31,082 nucleotides of DNA from JBELMB01 sp042088665 (GTDB taxonomy: Bacteria > Pseudomonadota > Alphaproteobacteria > Rhodobacterales > Rhodobacteraceae), in NCBI GenBank assembly GCA_042088665.1, contig JBELMB010000049.1, positions 1 through 31,082 on the forward strand. Direction: 5' to 3'. A program made the translations under genes and the position numbers. The notes under the pieces were generated by a model. The model saw nothing but the letters and a program-made list of their open reading frames with translations. It did no database searches and was not told the DNA's origin. How positions within the stretch are numbered: position 1 is the first letter of the stretch; every line of letters begins with the position of its first letter. Of the stretch, positions 1 through 8,527 are shown in pieces.

Positions 1-379
1 TCCGATCTCGCAAAGGCGGGATCTGCTCTTTGGTGAGGACCGCGGCGGCGAACATGGTGACTTGTACCGCACCGAAGAGCAGCAGCGCGCCGAGCCCGGC
101 GTCGAGTTGCACATAGGCCAGCGAAAACCCGAAAATGTAGACGATCAAGCTGAGGACGCCGGTGCGCCGACCCGGATCCACCCAGGTCACAACACGTCCC
201 TGCAGCGCACAGAGCGCGAGCAGCGTGAGGGCCCCGGCGGCCAGGCGCACCGCGCCAAACACCACTGCATCGAGACCACCCAGCGCAATGCCTGCGCGGT
301 TCAGGACGGAGTTGGCCGCAAAAGCGATCATCACCACTATGGTGAGGCCCACCAGTTTGATCCGGGGTTGGTTGGTCAT
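1..379 (-). CDS. EamA/DMT-family membrane transporter, N-terminal part (cut by window edge)
   Basis: The reading frame runs leftward from the ATG whose complement is at 377-379 and leaves the window open, giving 126 codons. The protein starts MTNQPRIKLVGLTIVVMIAF and consists of hydrophobic stretches separated by short polar turns. It has the N-R-A-G and R-L-A-A-G spacing typical of the first helices of an EamA repeat in the drug/metabolite transporter superfamily. About four predicted helices are visible. A full protein of this family has about ten helices and about 290 residues, so more than half lies outside. It begins 18 bp after the stop of the secreted-protein gene at 398-772 on the same strand, so the two may be co-transcribed. 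The substrate cannot be read from the sequence. Confidence 0.8.
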   Translation of the reverse strand, partial: MTNQPRIKLVGLTIVVMIAFAANSVLNRAGIALGGLDAVVFGAVRLAAGALTLLALCALQGRVVTWVDPGRRTGVLSLIVYIFGFSLAYVQLDAGLGALLLFGAVQVTMFAAAVLTKEQIPPLRDR

Positions 380-397
380 GACAGCCTTTGGCCGTTG

Positions 398-772
398 TCA
401 GGGTTGCGGGCGAACCGGATACCGATCACCCTTTTGGTCAAGCAGGATCAGGCGGGCGCCGTTCTGGACATATTGGTCACAGCGCGCATGCCCGGTGATG
501 AACTCGACGCAGACAACACCATCTTCGCGGACCTGCCAATAGCCACCTGCGCTTTCGCGGACATCACCATCGTAGGTGTAGCTGTAGCGCCCGTCGGCGT
601 AGTAGCGCGACTTGCCATTGTCGTAGAATGTCAGGATCTCGCCGGAGAGCCGCGAGATCATGGCCTCCCGGGCGAAGGGCGCATCTCCCTCTTGCAGGGC
701 AAACCCATCGGCTGCGGCGGGTTGCGGGAAGAAGGCGGGGCTGGCGAGCAGCAGGGCAAGGATCCATCTCAT
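398..772 (-). CDS. small secreted protein of unknown function
   Basis: This 124-residue protein begins with a classical signal peptide: MRWILALLLASPAFF, then a QPAAADG cleavage region near residue 21. Export to the periplasm is therefore likely. The mature part is rich in Tyr, Gly and Asp. It contains a compact motif of alternating aromatic residues (YYADGRYSYTYDGD, about residues 57-70), then GYWQVREDGVVCVEF and RCDQYV. The two Cys residues in the second half could form a disulfide. I do not recognise a named family; similar short exported proteins occur in roseobacters. It lies between smc and an EamA transporter on the same strand and may be transcribed with the transporter 18 bp downstream. 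Confidence 0.75.
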   Translation of the reverse strand: MRWILALLLASPAFFPQPAAADGFALQEGDAPFAREAMISRLSGEILTFYDNGKSRYYADGRYSYTYDGDVRESAGGYWQVREDGVVCVEFITGHARCDQYVQNGARLILLDQKGDRYPVRPQP

Positions 773-883
773 GGCGTTACTTTAGCCTGCCGGTGCGGGC
801 GACCGTGTCACGTTCCCGCGACCCTGCGTGTGCCGTCTGGGCAAGCGGACGGGATCGAGCGCAACGGCATCCGTACCGCGCGT

Positions 884-3800
884 TCAGGCGACCAGCTTTT
901 CCGCGCGCTTGAGGTCAACGGATACAAGTTGGCTGACGCCCTGTTCCTGCATCGTGACGCCGAACAGCCGGTCCATGCGGGCCATGGTCACCGCGTGGTG
1001 CGTGATGATGAGAAACCGCGTGTCGGTGCGGCGGCACATCTCGTCCAGCATGTCGCAGAAGCGTGTGACATTGGCGTCATCCAGCGGGGCATCCACCTCG
1101 TCGAGCACGCAGATCGGGCTGGGGTTGGCGAGAAATACCGCAAAGATCAGCGCGAGCGCGGTCAGGGTCTGCTCGCCACCAGAGAGCAACGACAGGACCG
1201 ACAGCTTCTTGCCCGGCGGTTGGCACATGATCTCCAGCCCGGCTTCGAGCGGATCATCGCTTTCGACCATGACAAGGTTGGCCTCACCCCCGCCAAAGAG
1301 ATGCGTGAACAGCATCGTGAAATTGGCATTCACCTGCTCAAAGGCGGTGAGCAGGCGTTCACGGCCTTCGCGGTTGAGACTGGCGATGCCGGTGCGCAGG
1401 GTCTTGATCGCGCCTTCCAGATCCTCCTTTTCGGAGACGAGGAGATCGTGCTCTGCCTGGACCTCTTTGGCGTCCTCTTCGGCGCGTAGATTGACGGCGC
1501 CCAAGGCATCGCGCGCGCGTTTGAGGCGGTTGACCTCGGCCTCTATGGCCGGTGTGGCCCGGACCTCTTCGGGCAGGACGCCAAGCATTTCCAACAGCGC
1601 CTGAGGCGTGGTGGACAAATCGTCCGCGATGCGGGATTCGGCGGCGGTGCGACCGTCTTGGGCGGCCTGTGCCTGTGCCTCTGCGCGGGCGCGGCTTTCC
1701 CTCGCGTCACTGGCGGCGCGCTCGGCATCGCGCTCTGCTGCGACGGCGGCGCGCAGGGCGTTCTCGGCGGCGATCAGGGCATCGGCAGAGGCCGCCTTGC
1801 GGTCTTCGGCCACGTCTATCGCCTCGGAAAGCGCGCCGCGTTTGTCGGCCAGTGCCTCGGGCACCTCGGCTGCCTCTTCCAGCGTGGCCTCGGCCTCGTC
1901 CTTGCGGGCGGCGAGTTCGCGGGCGCGGCTTTCGGCGGTATCAAGACGCAGGCGCCAGCCCGACAATTCCTTTGTCACGCGTTGCGCACGGGCGGTGCGG
2001 GCCTTGCCCGTGCGGGACAATTCGTCGGCGGCGGCGCGACGGGTCATCATGGTCAGGCGGGCCGCCTCAACCGTCAACTTGATGTCCTCCGCGGCGCTGC
2101 GGGCTTCGTCGAGGTCGGCCAGATCGGCCAGCGCGGTTTCTGCCTCGCGGCTTTGGGCGCGCGCCTCTGCGATCTCTGTCTCAAAACGCTGAACGGCCCG
2201 CGTGGCGCTGTCGAGCTTGCCTTCCGCCATGTCGCGATCCGCTTCGGCGCGGCTCAACATGCGGGAGGCAGCAGTGACAGCGGCATCTGCCTCGCGCCGG
2301 GCTTCGCGCGCAGTCTTGTCCGCCAGCGAAAGATCCGACAACCGGGCCTGCAGGGCCACATGGGCCGCACGCGTGCCATCCAACTGGGCCTGCGCGGTCG
2401 CCATTTCCTGTTTCAGCCCTTCGAGGCGGTTGAGTTGCTCCAGCCGCAGCGCGGCGGTGGAGGGCTGATCCTCCGCCCATGCGCGAAAGCCGTCCCAGCG
2501 CCAGAGGTCGCCTTCCAGCGACACGAGGCGCTGACCGGGGCGCAGGTCCATCTGCAGGCGCGGCCCGTCATCCGCCGCGACCAGCCCGATCTGCGAAAGG
2601 CGCCGGGACAGAACGTCCGGCACGGACACATGCTGCGCCAGCGAGGTCACCCCTGTCGGCAAGGGTTGAGAGTGGTCATAAGCCGGCAGAACCACCCAGC
2701 CGGTTGGTCCGTCCCCGGACACTTCGGGCGCGCGCAGATCATCCGCCAAGGCGGCGCCCAGAGCCTTTTCAAAGCCCTGCTCCACCTGCAAACGATCAAG
2801 AATCTGACCGCCCTCGGCGGTGTCGCGGTCCAGGAGGCGGGCAAGGGCCGAAACCTCGGCGCTCAGCGCGTTCATCTCGCCCTCCGCCTCGGACCGTTCT
2901 GCGCGCGCCTCTGCCTCGCGGGCCTGCGTTTCGGCCCGGGCGCTTTCAGCTTCGGCCAGCACCGCTTCGGCACGGGCGGCCATGGACTGCGCCTCGTGCA
3001 GGCATGTCTGGGCATGGGCGGCCGTGCCCGTGCTGTCTGACAGGCTGTTCCGGGCCTGCGCGACCCCGTCGCGGGCCTTTTGCGCATCCGCGTCCGCACG
3101 CGACAGTGTCTTTTGGCAGTCTGACAAATAGCGCTGTGCCGACTGGTGACGCGCAGCAAGCCGGGCGACATCTTCGGTCGATTGCCCCAGATCGGTTTCC
3201 CGAGCCTGAAGGATCTCCGCCGCTTCGCGCGCCTCTTCCCGGGCGTCGGCGAGCAGATCGTCATGGCCTTCCGACGCCTTTTCCAGCTCTTGCAATTCCC
3301 ATTCCAGACGCGACAGCGTGTCGCCTGCGTCGCGGTTCAGGGCCTCTTCGCGTTCGATGTCATGGCTCAGCTGCGAGATCTGGTTGGCCAGAGTCGAGAT
3401 CCGCTCCGCCGCCTGCCGTTCCTGATCGCTGAGCGTGTCACGCTGTACCAGAAGGCGCTGCAGGACGGCGGCGGCAATGGCATCCTCTTCGCGCAGGGGC
3501 GGCAGGGCCTCTTCTGCTGCGCCACGGATCTGCGCCTGTTCCAGTGCGGTGCGCTCTGCGCGCGCGGTGCCCGTGGAGGCCTCTCTCAGCGCGGTTTCCG
3601 CCTCGGCATAGGCAGCGGCAGCCTCCTGCCAGCGGGTGTAGAGCAGCACCCCTTCGGCCTGACGCAGATCCTCGCCAATGGCGCGGTAGCGGGCCGCCTG
3701 CCGCGCCTGACGGGCGAGCTGTGCGAGTTGTCCCGCCAGTTGTTCCACCACATCATCAATGCGCAGCAGATTGGCCTCTGTGCTTCGGAGCTTCAGCTCC

Positions 3801-4339
3801 GCCTCGTGACGACGCTGGTAGAGCCCGCCAATCCCGGCGGCATCCTCCAGCACCTTGCGGCGGTTCTTCGGCTTGGCGTTGATCAGTTCAGAGATCTGCC
3901 CCTGCCGCACAAGGGCAGGCGAATGCGCGCCCGTGGCCGCGTCGGCAAAGAGCATCTGCACGTCGCGCGCCCGGCAATCCTTGCCGTTGACCTTGTAGGC
4001 GCTGCCCACATCGCGCGTGATGCGACGCACGATCTCAAGCTGGTCGCTGTCGTTGAACCCCGCGGGGGCCAGCCGGTCGCTGTTGTCGATGGTCAGGCAA
4101 ACCTCGGCATAGCTCCGTGCCGGGCGCGTGGCCGCACCGGCAAAGATCACGTCCTCCATGCCGCCGCCGCGCATGGCCTTTGCGCGCGTTTCCCCCATGA
4201 CCCAGCGCAGCGCCTCCAGCAGATTGGATTTCCCGCAGCCGTTCGGCCCCACAACCCCCGTCAACCCATTGGCGATCATGAGATCGGTGGGATCGACGAA
4301 GCTTTTGAAGCCGGTCAGCCTGATCTTGTTGAAATACAC
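884..4339 (-). CDS. smc: chromosome segregation protein SMC
   Basis: SMC is the ATPase core of bacterial condensin. With ScpA and ScpB it loads at parS/ParB sites and extrudes DNA loops to align chromosome arms. The 1151-residue length is normal. The N-terminal head has the start RLTGFKSFVDPTD and a Walker A box GPNGCGKSN at residues 31-39. Long Ala/Glu/Arg-rich coiled coils occupy about residues 170-500 and 650-980. The globular hinge falls at about 500-640. The C-terminal head carries the ABC signature LSGGEQ near 1052-1057 and the Walker B LDEVD near 1079-1083, followed by a histidine switch in ITHH. The start is a GTG with an AAAGGCGG ribosome-binding site upstream. The gene stands upstream of a secreted-protein gene and downstream of a lipoprotein gene on the same strand, with mipZ nearby. 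The repetitive, GC-rich coiled-coil coding explains the many long false reading frames on the other strand. Confidence 0.98.
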   Translation of the reverse strand: MYFNKIRLTGFKSFVDPTDLMIANGLTGVVGPNGCGKSNLLEALRWVMGETRAKAMRGGGMEDVIFAGAATRPARSYAEVCLTIDNSDRLAPAGFNDSDQLEIVRRITRDVGSAYKVNGKDCRARDVQMLFADAATGAHSPALVRQGQISELINAKPKNRRKVLEDAAGIGGLYQRRHEAELKLRSTEANLLRIDDVVEQLAGQLAQLARQARQAARYRAIGEDLRQAEGVLLYTRWQEAAAAYAEAETALREASTGTARAERTALEQAQIRGAAEEALPPLREEDAIAAAVLQRLLVQRDTLSDQERQAAERISTLANQISQLSHDIEREEALNRDAGDTLSRLEWELQELEKASEGHDDLLADAREEAREAAEILQARETDLGQSTEDVARLAARHQSAQRYLSDCQKTLSRADADAQKARDGVAQARNSLSDSTGTAAHAQTCLHEAQSMAARAEAVLAEAESARAETQAREAEARAERSEAEGEMNALSAEVSALARLLDRDTAEGGQILDRLQVEQGFEKALGAALADDLRAPEVSGDGPTGWVVLPAYDHSQPLPTGVTSLAQHVSVPDVLSRRLSQIGLVAADDGPRLQMDLRPGQRLVSLEGDLWRWDGFRAWAEDQPSTAALRLEQLNRLEGLKQEMATAQAQLDGTRAAHVALQARLSDLSLADKTAREARREADAAVTAASRMLSRAEADRDMAEGKLDSATRAVQRFETEIAEARAQSREAETALADLADLDEARSAAEDIKLTVEAARLTMMTRRAAADELSRTGKARTARAQRVTKELSGWRLRLDTAESRARELAARKDEAEATLEEAAEVPEALADKRGALSEAIDVAEDRKAASADALIAAENALRAAVAAERDAERAASDARESRARAEAQAQAAQDGRTAAESRIADDLSTTPQALLEMLGVLPEEVRATPAIEAEVNRLKRARDALGAVNLRAEEDAKEVQAEHDLLVSEKEDLEGAIKTLRTGIASLNREGRERLLTAFEQVNANFTMLFTHLFGGGEANLVMVESDDPLEAGLEIMCQPPGKKLSVLSLLSGGEQTLTALALIFAVFLANPSPICVLDEVDAPLDDANVTRFCDMLDEMCRRTDTRFLIITHHAVTMARMDRLFGVTMQEQGVSQLVSVDLKRAEKLVA

Positions 4340-4463
4340 GGGTCCGCCTTTGGATTCGGGTGCCCAGTATCGCGCCAGATCTGTGGGTGAGTCAACGCAC
4401 CTGCGCTGTATCTGGCCGATCGCACCCAGTTTGCTACCACATATTGATCAAACGGGCTAGGAG

Positions 4464-4844
4464 TTACGCGCATTCCAGCTCATGCACATTTTGCCCCGCA
4501 TAGAACAATTCGCAATGGAACCTGCGCGGTTTACGCGGCATTTTCGGGGCGCCCTGACCGTCGCATGCAAGACCGATCACCATCATGGCCGGGTCGCCCA
4601 TGACCCAATCCGCCGTGCACCCGGTTTCCTGTTGCGCGGCGATGCCTGCCTTGGGAGCAATGGTCTGAAAACGTGGCAACATTTCCGGATTTGTGCGAAT
4701 GGCCTCAACCAACGGCCCCCTGCGGCGCAGCGTAAAGGTCGATCCATCCACCTCCCGGACGACCTTGTGCAAACCCGAAAAACCCGGCCCCGCCGTGTCG
4801 CAGGCGGCGAGGCCGAGCAGGAGGATGACGGGAAACAATCGCAT
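4464..4844 (-). CDS. putative lipoprotein of unknown function
   Basis: The 126-residue protein begins MRLFPVILLLGLAACDTAG, a signal sequence ending in a lipobox (LAAC, Cys at residue 15). It is therefore probably lipid-anchored; Asp directly after the Cys would favour inner-membrane retention by the E. coli rule, which may not hold here. The mature part contains a basic strand motif (DGSTFTLRRRGPLVEAIRTN), a TGCTADWVMGDPA block and a C-terminal RRFHCELFYAG segment with conserved-looking Cys residues. I do not recognise a named family, although similar lipoproteins occur beside smc in related bacteria as far as I recall. It is transcribed in the same direction as smc, 124 bp upstream of it. 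Confidence 0.75.
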   Translation of the reverse strand: MRLFPVILLLGLAACDTAGPGFSGLHKVVREVDGSTFTLRRRGPLVEAIRTNPEMLPRFQTIAPKAGIAAQQETGCTADWVMGDPAMMVIGLACDGQGAPKMPRKPRRFHCELFYAGQNVHELECA

Positions 4845-4942
4845 CCCCTACAATTTGACCGAGTATGGTTACCAAGTCGTTAACGACGCATCCCGGCCGC
4901 AAGAGTTTTTCCGCGCGCCGGGAGGCACATCAGATGCATCGA

Positions 4943-5194
4943 TCAATCAGAGTGAAACAGCTTCCACAGGGTCCACCCCGCTGTACCCCCAAAGAATGCC
5001 CCGGCGATGCCCACGACCTCGACCAATGCCGGACCATTGGGCACGCCGCGAAAGACAACAACCGCCGCCAGCATCGCCAGACCGGCAAGGCTGAAGACCA
5101 GCCGGAACTTGAGCTCTCCGCGCGTCGGGCCGATGCCCGATTTGGGCGAAGGCGCTTTCTGAGGTGGGGTCTGGGGGGACGGGTCTTTTATCAC
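4943..5194 (-). CDS. small two-helix inner-membrane protein
   Basis: I place the start at a GTG (complement of 5192-5194) because a strong GGAGG lies 6 nt upstream. The open frame extends further to 5260, but no ribosome-binding site is seen for that longer form. The 83-residue product has a proline- and lysine-rich cytoplasmic N-terminus (residues 1-28), a membrane helix at about 31-48 and a second, glycine-rich helix at about 56-78. It ends in WKLFHSD. No family is recognised. It lies between mipZ, 75 bp upstream, and the lipoprotein gene, all on the minus strand, so it may be part of a mipZ-smc transcription unit. Confidence 0.7.
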   Translation of the reverse strand: MIKDPSPQTPPQKAPSPKSGIGPTRGELKFRLVFSLAGLAMLAAVVVFRGVPNGPALVEVVGIAGAFFGGTAGWTLWKLFHSD

Positions 5195-5269
5195 TTGGGC
5201 CTCCGCGATTGAGGGCGACACGTATAGCGCGCTTGGCCTCTGACCAGTGGCGCCGCGCAAACAGACCGT

Positions 5270-6079
5270 TCAGAACGTCACGTCGACCCCAGGCAGACGC
5301 AACGACTTCACCAGTTCCCGCAACTCCTGCCGGGCTGCCACGTTCGAGATGTTCAGCTTGGCGACGCCCACATCCTTCAGATCCAGCAGGGTCAATCCGC
5401 GCGGAAACAACTCGCGGAACACAACCCGCTCAGAGAAACCGGGGCCGACGCGAAAACCGATGCGCTTGGCCAGCCGCGCCAGAGCCTTTTCCATCTTCAT
5501 CTTGTTGATCATGGCCTGCGCGCCAAGCCGGTTGCGCAGGACGATCCAGTCGATGGGTGGCAGACCCGCTTGCGCGCGCACCTGTCGCGCTGACCAGACC
5601 ATCTCAGAATAGACGGAGGGACCCTTGATCGTGCTTCCGTCGCTTTCGACCTGTGCCAGCAGGTCAAAGTCGACAAAACTGTCGTTCATCGGCGTGACCA
5701 GCGTGTCAGCCAGAGAATGCGCCACCTGTGCAAGTCGCGTATGCGCGCCGGGGCAGTCGATCACGATGAAATCGCAGGTGTCTTCGAGGCGTGCGACCGC
5801 CTCGCTCAGTTTGCGGTCATTGGCGTTCTCACCGGGCGCGAGCCGGTCCTTGTCAACATTTGGCAGGGAGGTGTGCAAAGGTGAAGGCAGCGACAGTTGC
5901 TGTTGGTCCAGAAAATGCACCCGGTTGTCCAGATACCGGCCAAGGCTGCGCTGCCGCAGATCAAGGTCCAGGGTCTGCACCCGGTGCCCCATGCGGGCCA
6001 GAGCGCTGGCCACATGCATTGCAACCGTCGACTTTCCAGCCCCGCCCTTTTCGTTTCCGACAACAATGATATGCGCCAC
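5270..6079 (-). CDS. mipZ: division-plane positioning ATPase MipZ (ParA/MinD superfamily)
   Basis: MipZ is the alphaproteobacterial ATPase that binds ParB at the poles, forms a bipolar gradient over the nucleoid and blocks FtsZ polymerisation away from midcell. The 269-residue sequence begins with the deviant Walker A motif GNEKGGAGKST (residues 8-18). The LDLDLRQRS switch and the TPMNDSFVDFDLL segment are, from memory of Caulobacter MipZ, hallmarks of this subfamily rather than of ParA or Soj. Further matches are DWIVLRNRLG, RIGFRVGPGFSERVVFRELFPRGLTLLDL and a final LAARQELRELV-like helix. It lies between the end of the F0 operon and a small membrane-protein gene, close to smc. Identification is by remembered motifs, not by alignment. 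Confidence 0.95.
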   Translation of the reverse strand: MAHIIVVGNEKGGAGKSTVAMHVASALARMGHRVQTLDLDLRQRSLGRYLDNRVHFLDQQQLSLPSPLHTSLPNVDKDRLAPGENANDRKLSEAVARLEDTCDFIVIDCPGAHTRLAQVAHSLADTLVTPMNDSFVDFDLLAQVESDGSTIKGPSVYSEMVWSARQVRAQAGLPPIDWIVLRNRLGAQAMINKMKMEKALARLAKRIGFRVGPGFSERVVFRELFPRGLTLLDLKDVGVAKLNISNVAARQELRELVKSLRLPGVDVTF

Positions 6080-6204
6080 GCTCGAACCCTCATTACCATG
6101 ACCGCGTGTTTGCCGCGGTTCGTTGGGCGGCAGTCTATCTTGTGTGGCACCTCAAGGAAAGGCAACCCGCCGCGCGCGCGCCTCTTTGGCCCTTGCCAGA
6201 CACG

Positions 6205-6229
6205 AAAAAACCCGACGGATTCGCCGGGT
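6205..6229 (-). terminator. intrinsic terminator of the atp F0 operon
   Basis: Read on the minus strand, ACCCGGCG, a four-base AATC loop and CGTCGGGT form an 8-bp stem with one G-T pair. Six T residues follow directly. It lies about 30 bp after the atpF stop and before mipZ, so it should end atpI-B-E-X-F transcription and separate it from mipZ. Confidence 0.9.
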
Positions 6230-6259
6230 CTTCTCAAAGCAATTCAGGGTCGGGATGGA

Positions 6260-6823
6260 TCAGTGCAGCTTGGCGCCCACTTCGGCAATTGCGCCGTCGA
6301 TCAGGGCACCGGCCTTGGCCGCGTCCATCTGGGCCGAGACCACATCCCGGGCCGCCGCGATGGCAACGGCTGCGGCGCGGTCGCGGACATCCTTGATGGC
6401 AGAGGCCTCGGCGGAGGCGATCTGGCTTTCGGCAGCGGCCAGACGGCGCGCAATCGCGTCCTTCATGTCGGACTTCGCCTGCTCGGCGGCCATTTCCGCT
6501 TCCTGCTTGGCATGCGCGACGATGCGGTCGGCCTGCTCCTGCATGTCGCGGTGCTTGCGCTCGTAGCTCGCCAGAAGGCTCTGGGCTTCTTCGCGCAGGC
6601 GGCGGGCCTCATCCAGTTCGGACTGGATGTCTTCGGCGCGCTTGTCCAGCAACCCGGCCAGCATGCCCGGCACCTTGAAGTAGATCAGGACCGCGATGAA
6701 CAGGATGAAACCGACCAGAACGACAAAGTCGGTGTTTCCAAGCGAGAAGAACGGGCCCTTGGCTGCATATGCCGGGGAGGTCATCAGGACCAGCGCGGCA
6801 GCAGGGAGGATCAGCTTGTTCAT
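6260..6823 (-). CDS. atpF: F0F1 ATP synthase subunit b
   Basis: Subunit b forms the peripheral stator stalk that joins the membrane a/c motor to the F1 head. The 187-residue protein starts with a signal-like hydrophobic segment (LILPAAALVLMTSPAYA) that may be processed. The membrane anchor FVVLVGFILFIAVLIYFKVPG follows at about residues 33-54, then a long charged, Ala-rich amphipathic helix, typical of the dimerising stalk. It is the last gene of the F0 operon, begins 5 bp after the stop of the paralogous b' gene and is followed by an intrinsic terminator. The b/b' pair forms a heterodimer in photosynthetic and many other alphaproteobacteria. Confidence 0.95.
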   Translation of the reverse strand: MNKLILPAAALVLMTSPAYAAKGPFFSLGNTDFVVLVGFILFIAVLIYFKVPGMLAGLLDKRAEDIQSELDEARRLREEAQSLLASYERKHRDMQEQADRIVAHAKQEAEMAAEQAKSDMKDAIARRLAAAESQIASAEASAIKDVRDRAAAVAIAAARDVVSAQMDAAKAGALIDGAIAEVGAKLH

Positions 6824-6828
6824 CGATC

Positions 6829-7383
6829 TTACCCTTTCAACTGGGCGCCAACCGCCGCAGCCACGGCCGCGTCGTCGGTTTGCCCACCCAATGCCGCCAC
6901 GATTGCACCAGCAGTGTCCGAAGCGACGGCCTCGACATTGGCCATGGCGCTCTCGCGGATCTCTGCGATCGCCTTTTCGGATTCGGCTGCCTTTGCCGAA
7001 ATTTCCGCGTCAGCCGTGGCCAATGCGTCGTCGAGATCGGCCTTGATCTCGTCGCGTGTTTTCTGTGCGATGGACTGCGCCTCTGCGCGGGCATCGGCCA
7101 GCGCCTTCTCATACGCGGCTTCGGCCTCTTCGGCCTTGCGCTTGAGCTCTTCGGCGGCGGCAATGTCACTTGTGATGGTGCCCTGACGTTCCGCCAGAAC
7201 AGATGCGATCCGGGGCAGAGCGACGCGCGCCAAGATAAAGTAAATCACCACCAAAGTGATGATGAGCCAGAACACCTGGTTGCCCATCCAGTCGCTGCAA
7301 AGCTGTGGCATGCCAATGGCGCTGCCGCCAGCGTCAACGCAGGCCCCGGCAAGATCTTCTTTGTAGGCTTCTTCGGTCGCCAT
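6829..7383 (-). CDS. atpX: F0F1 ATP synthase subunit b' (second stalk subunit)
   Basis: This is the b-type paralogue that pairs with AtpF in the alphaproteobacterial peripheral stalk. The 184-residue protein has a polar N-terminus and one membrane helix (QVFWLIITLVVIYFILARV, about residues 36-54) followed by the ALPRIASVLAERQ hinge. The rest is an Ala/Glu/Lys-rich coiled coil (about 60-165). It lies between atpE (84 bp upstream) and atpF (5 bp downstream), the standard order for this group. It is called b' rather than b because of its position directly after atpE. The gene is called atpX, atpG or atpF2 in different genomes. Confidence 0.93.
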   Translation of the reverse strand: MATEEAYKEDLAGACVDAGGSAIGMPQLCSDWMGNQVFWLIITLVVIYFILARVALPRIASVLAERQGTITSDIAAAEELKRKAEEAEAAYEKALADARAEAQSIAQKTRDEIKADLDDALATADAEISAKAAESEKAIAEIRESAMANVEAVASDTAGAIVAALGGQTDDAAVAAAVGAQLKG

Positions 7384-7467
7384 GTCGTCCTCCGTCGGAA
7401 CTGGGTCTTACATCGGGCGATCCGCTATGCGAACCGCCCGCGCGTAAGGATCTTTATGTTCCGTGGA

Positions 7468-7692
7468 TCAGACGGCGAACATCAGCAGCAGCGACACGAG
7501 GAAGGCAAAGATGCCCAGCGCTTCTGCAAATGCGATACCGATGAAGAGTGTTGCGGTCTGACCAGCAGCCGCGGAGGGGTTGCGCAATGCGCCCGACAGG
7601 AAGTTGCCAGCCACGTTGCCCACGCCGATTGCGGCTGCGCCGGAACCGATTGCTGCCAGGCCTGCGCCGATATGTGCGAGATCGCCTTCCAT
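7468..7692 (-). CDS. atpE: F0F1 ATP synthase subunit c (proton-translocating ring)
   Basis: Subunit c forms the rotor ring that carries protons. The 74-residue protein is two helices: an N-terminal glycine-motif helix (GAGLAAIGSGAAAIGVG, about residues 9-25) and a C-terminal helix holding the proton-binding carboxylate, Glu57 in IAFAEALG. The polar loop is RNPSAAAG. There is no sodium-type ligand set visible (no Q/ET pattern), so a proton ring is expected. The gene has a good GGAG ribosome-binding site and sits between atpB and the b' gene. The relatively open 84-bp gap to the b' gene may allow extra translation or mRNA stability for this high-copy subunit. Confidence 0.97.
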   Translation of the reverse strand: MEGDLAHIGAGLAAIGSGAAAIGVGNVAGNFLSGALRNPSAAAGQTATLFIGIAFAEALGIFAFLVSLLLMFAV

Positions 7693-7756
7693 GATGAGTT
7701 CTCCTTACGATTGGAAGTTGATTGTCTTGTAGGGTGCGGCACGCCGCACCAAACCT

Positions 7757-8527
7757 TCAGTGATGCGGGTGCAATGCGTCCTTGAGGTAGACGCAGGTCA
7801 GGATCGTGAACACGTAGGCCTGAATGAAGGCCACGAGCACTTCGAGAGCATAGATTGCCACGATGCCAAAGATGGCAAGCGGCGCTACGGCGGTGATCAC
7901 GGCGAAGCCGGCAAACACCTTCAGAACCGCGTGGCCCGCCATGATGTTGCCAGCCAGACGAATGCTGTGGCTCACGGGGCGCACGAAATAAGAGATGATC
8001 TCGATCAGGGCGAGCACCGGGCGCAACGGCGCCGGGGCCGAGGACACCCAGAAGAGGCTGAGGAACGAGGCACCGTTCAGCACGAAACCCAGAACCGTGA
8101 CCACGATGAACACGCCAAAGCCAAGGATGGCGGTCACGGCGATCATCGATGTGGGCGAATAAGAGGTCGGGATCAGCGCCAGAAAGTTGGCGCACAGAAT
8201 AAAGATGAACAGTGTAAAGATGTAGGGAAAGAAACGCACGGCGTCCTTGCCGGTCACATCCTCGACCATCTTGTAGACAAAGCCATACGCGAGTTCCGCA
8301 ATCGACTGGCTGCGCGTGGGCACAACCGCGCGCTTTGACGTGCCCAGCACCATCAGCGCGACAACCGCAAGGATCGCAAGAAACAGCCAGAAGGTCAGGT
8401 TGGTGATGGTGAACATGCCCACCGCGCCGTCTCCGAAGAGCGGCTTGACGATGAACTGATCCATCGGGTGGAACACCAGCGCGGTGCCTTCGCCTGCGTG
8501 ATCGGAGCCTTGCGTCTCAGTCGCCAT
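7757..8527 (-). CDS. atpB: F0F1 ATP synthase subunit a
   Basis: Subunit a is the stator channel next to the c-ring. The 256-residue protein has five to six membrane helices. The essential arginine is visible as Arg190 in HSIRLAGNIMAGHA. FLALIPTSYSPTS (about 115-127) and the C-terminal LVAFIQAYVFTILTCVYLKDALHPHH are also family features. The start overlaps the end of atpI by 11 bp, so translation of the two is probably coupled. The order atpI-atpB-atpE-b'-b without the F1 genes is the split arrangement typical of alphaproteobacteria. Confidence 0.98.
   Translation of the reverse strand: MATETQGSDHAGEGTALVFHPMDQFIVKPLFGDGAVGMFTITNLTFWLFLAILAVVALMVLGTSKRAVVPTRSQSIAELAYGFVYKMVEDVTGKDAVRFFPYIFTLFIFILCANFLALIPTSYSPTSMIAVTAILGFGVFIVVTVLGFVLNGASFLSLFWVSSAPAPLRPVLALIEIISYFVRPVSHSIRLAGNIMAGHAVLKVFAGFAVITAVAPLAIFGIVAIYALEVLVAFIQAYVFTILTCVYLKDALHPHH

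Noticed and set aside
62..1489. 475-codon open frame on the plus strand
   Set aside because: It is opposite smc and two other genes; the translated protein has no domain or signal and crosses gene ends. It is a shadow caused by GC-rich codon use.
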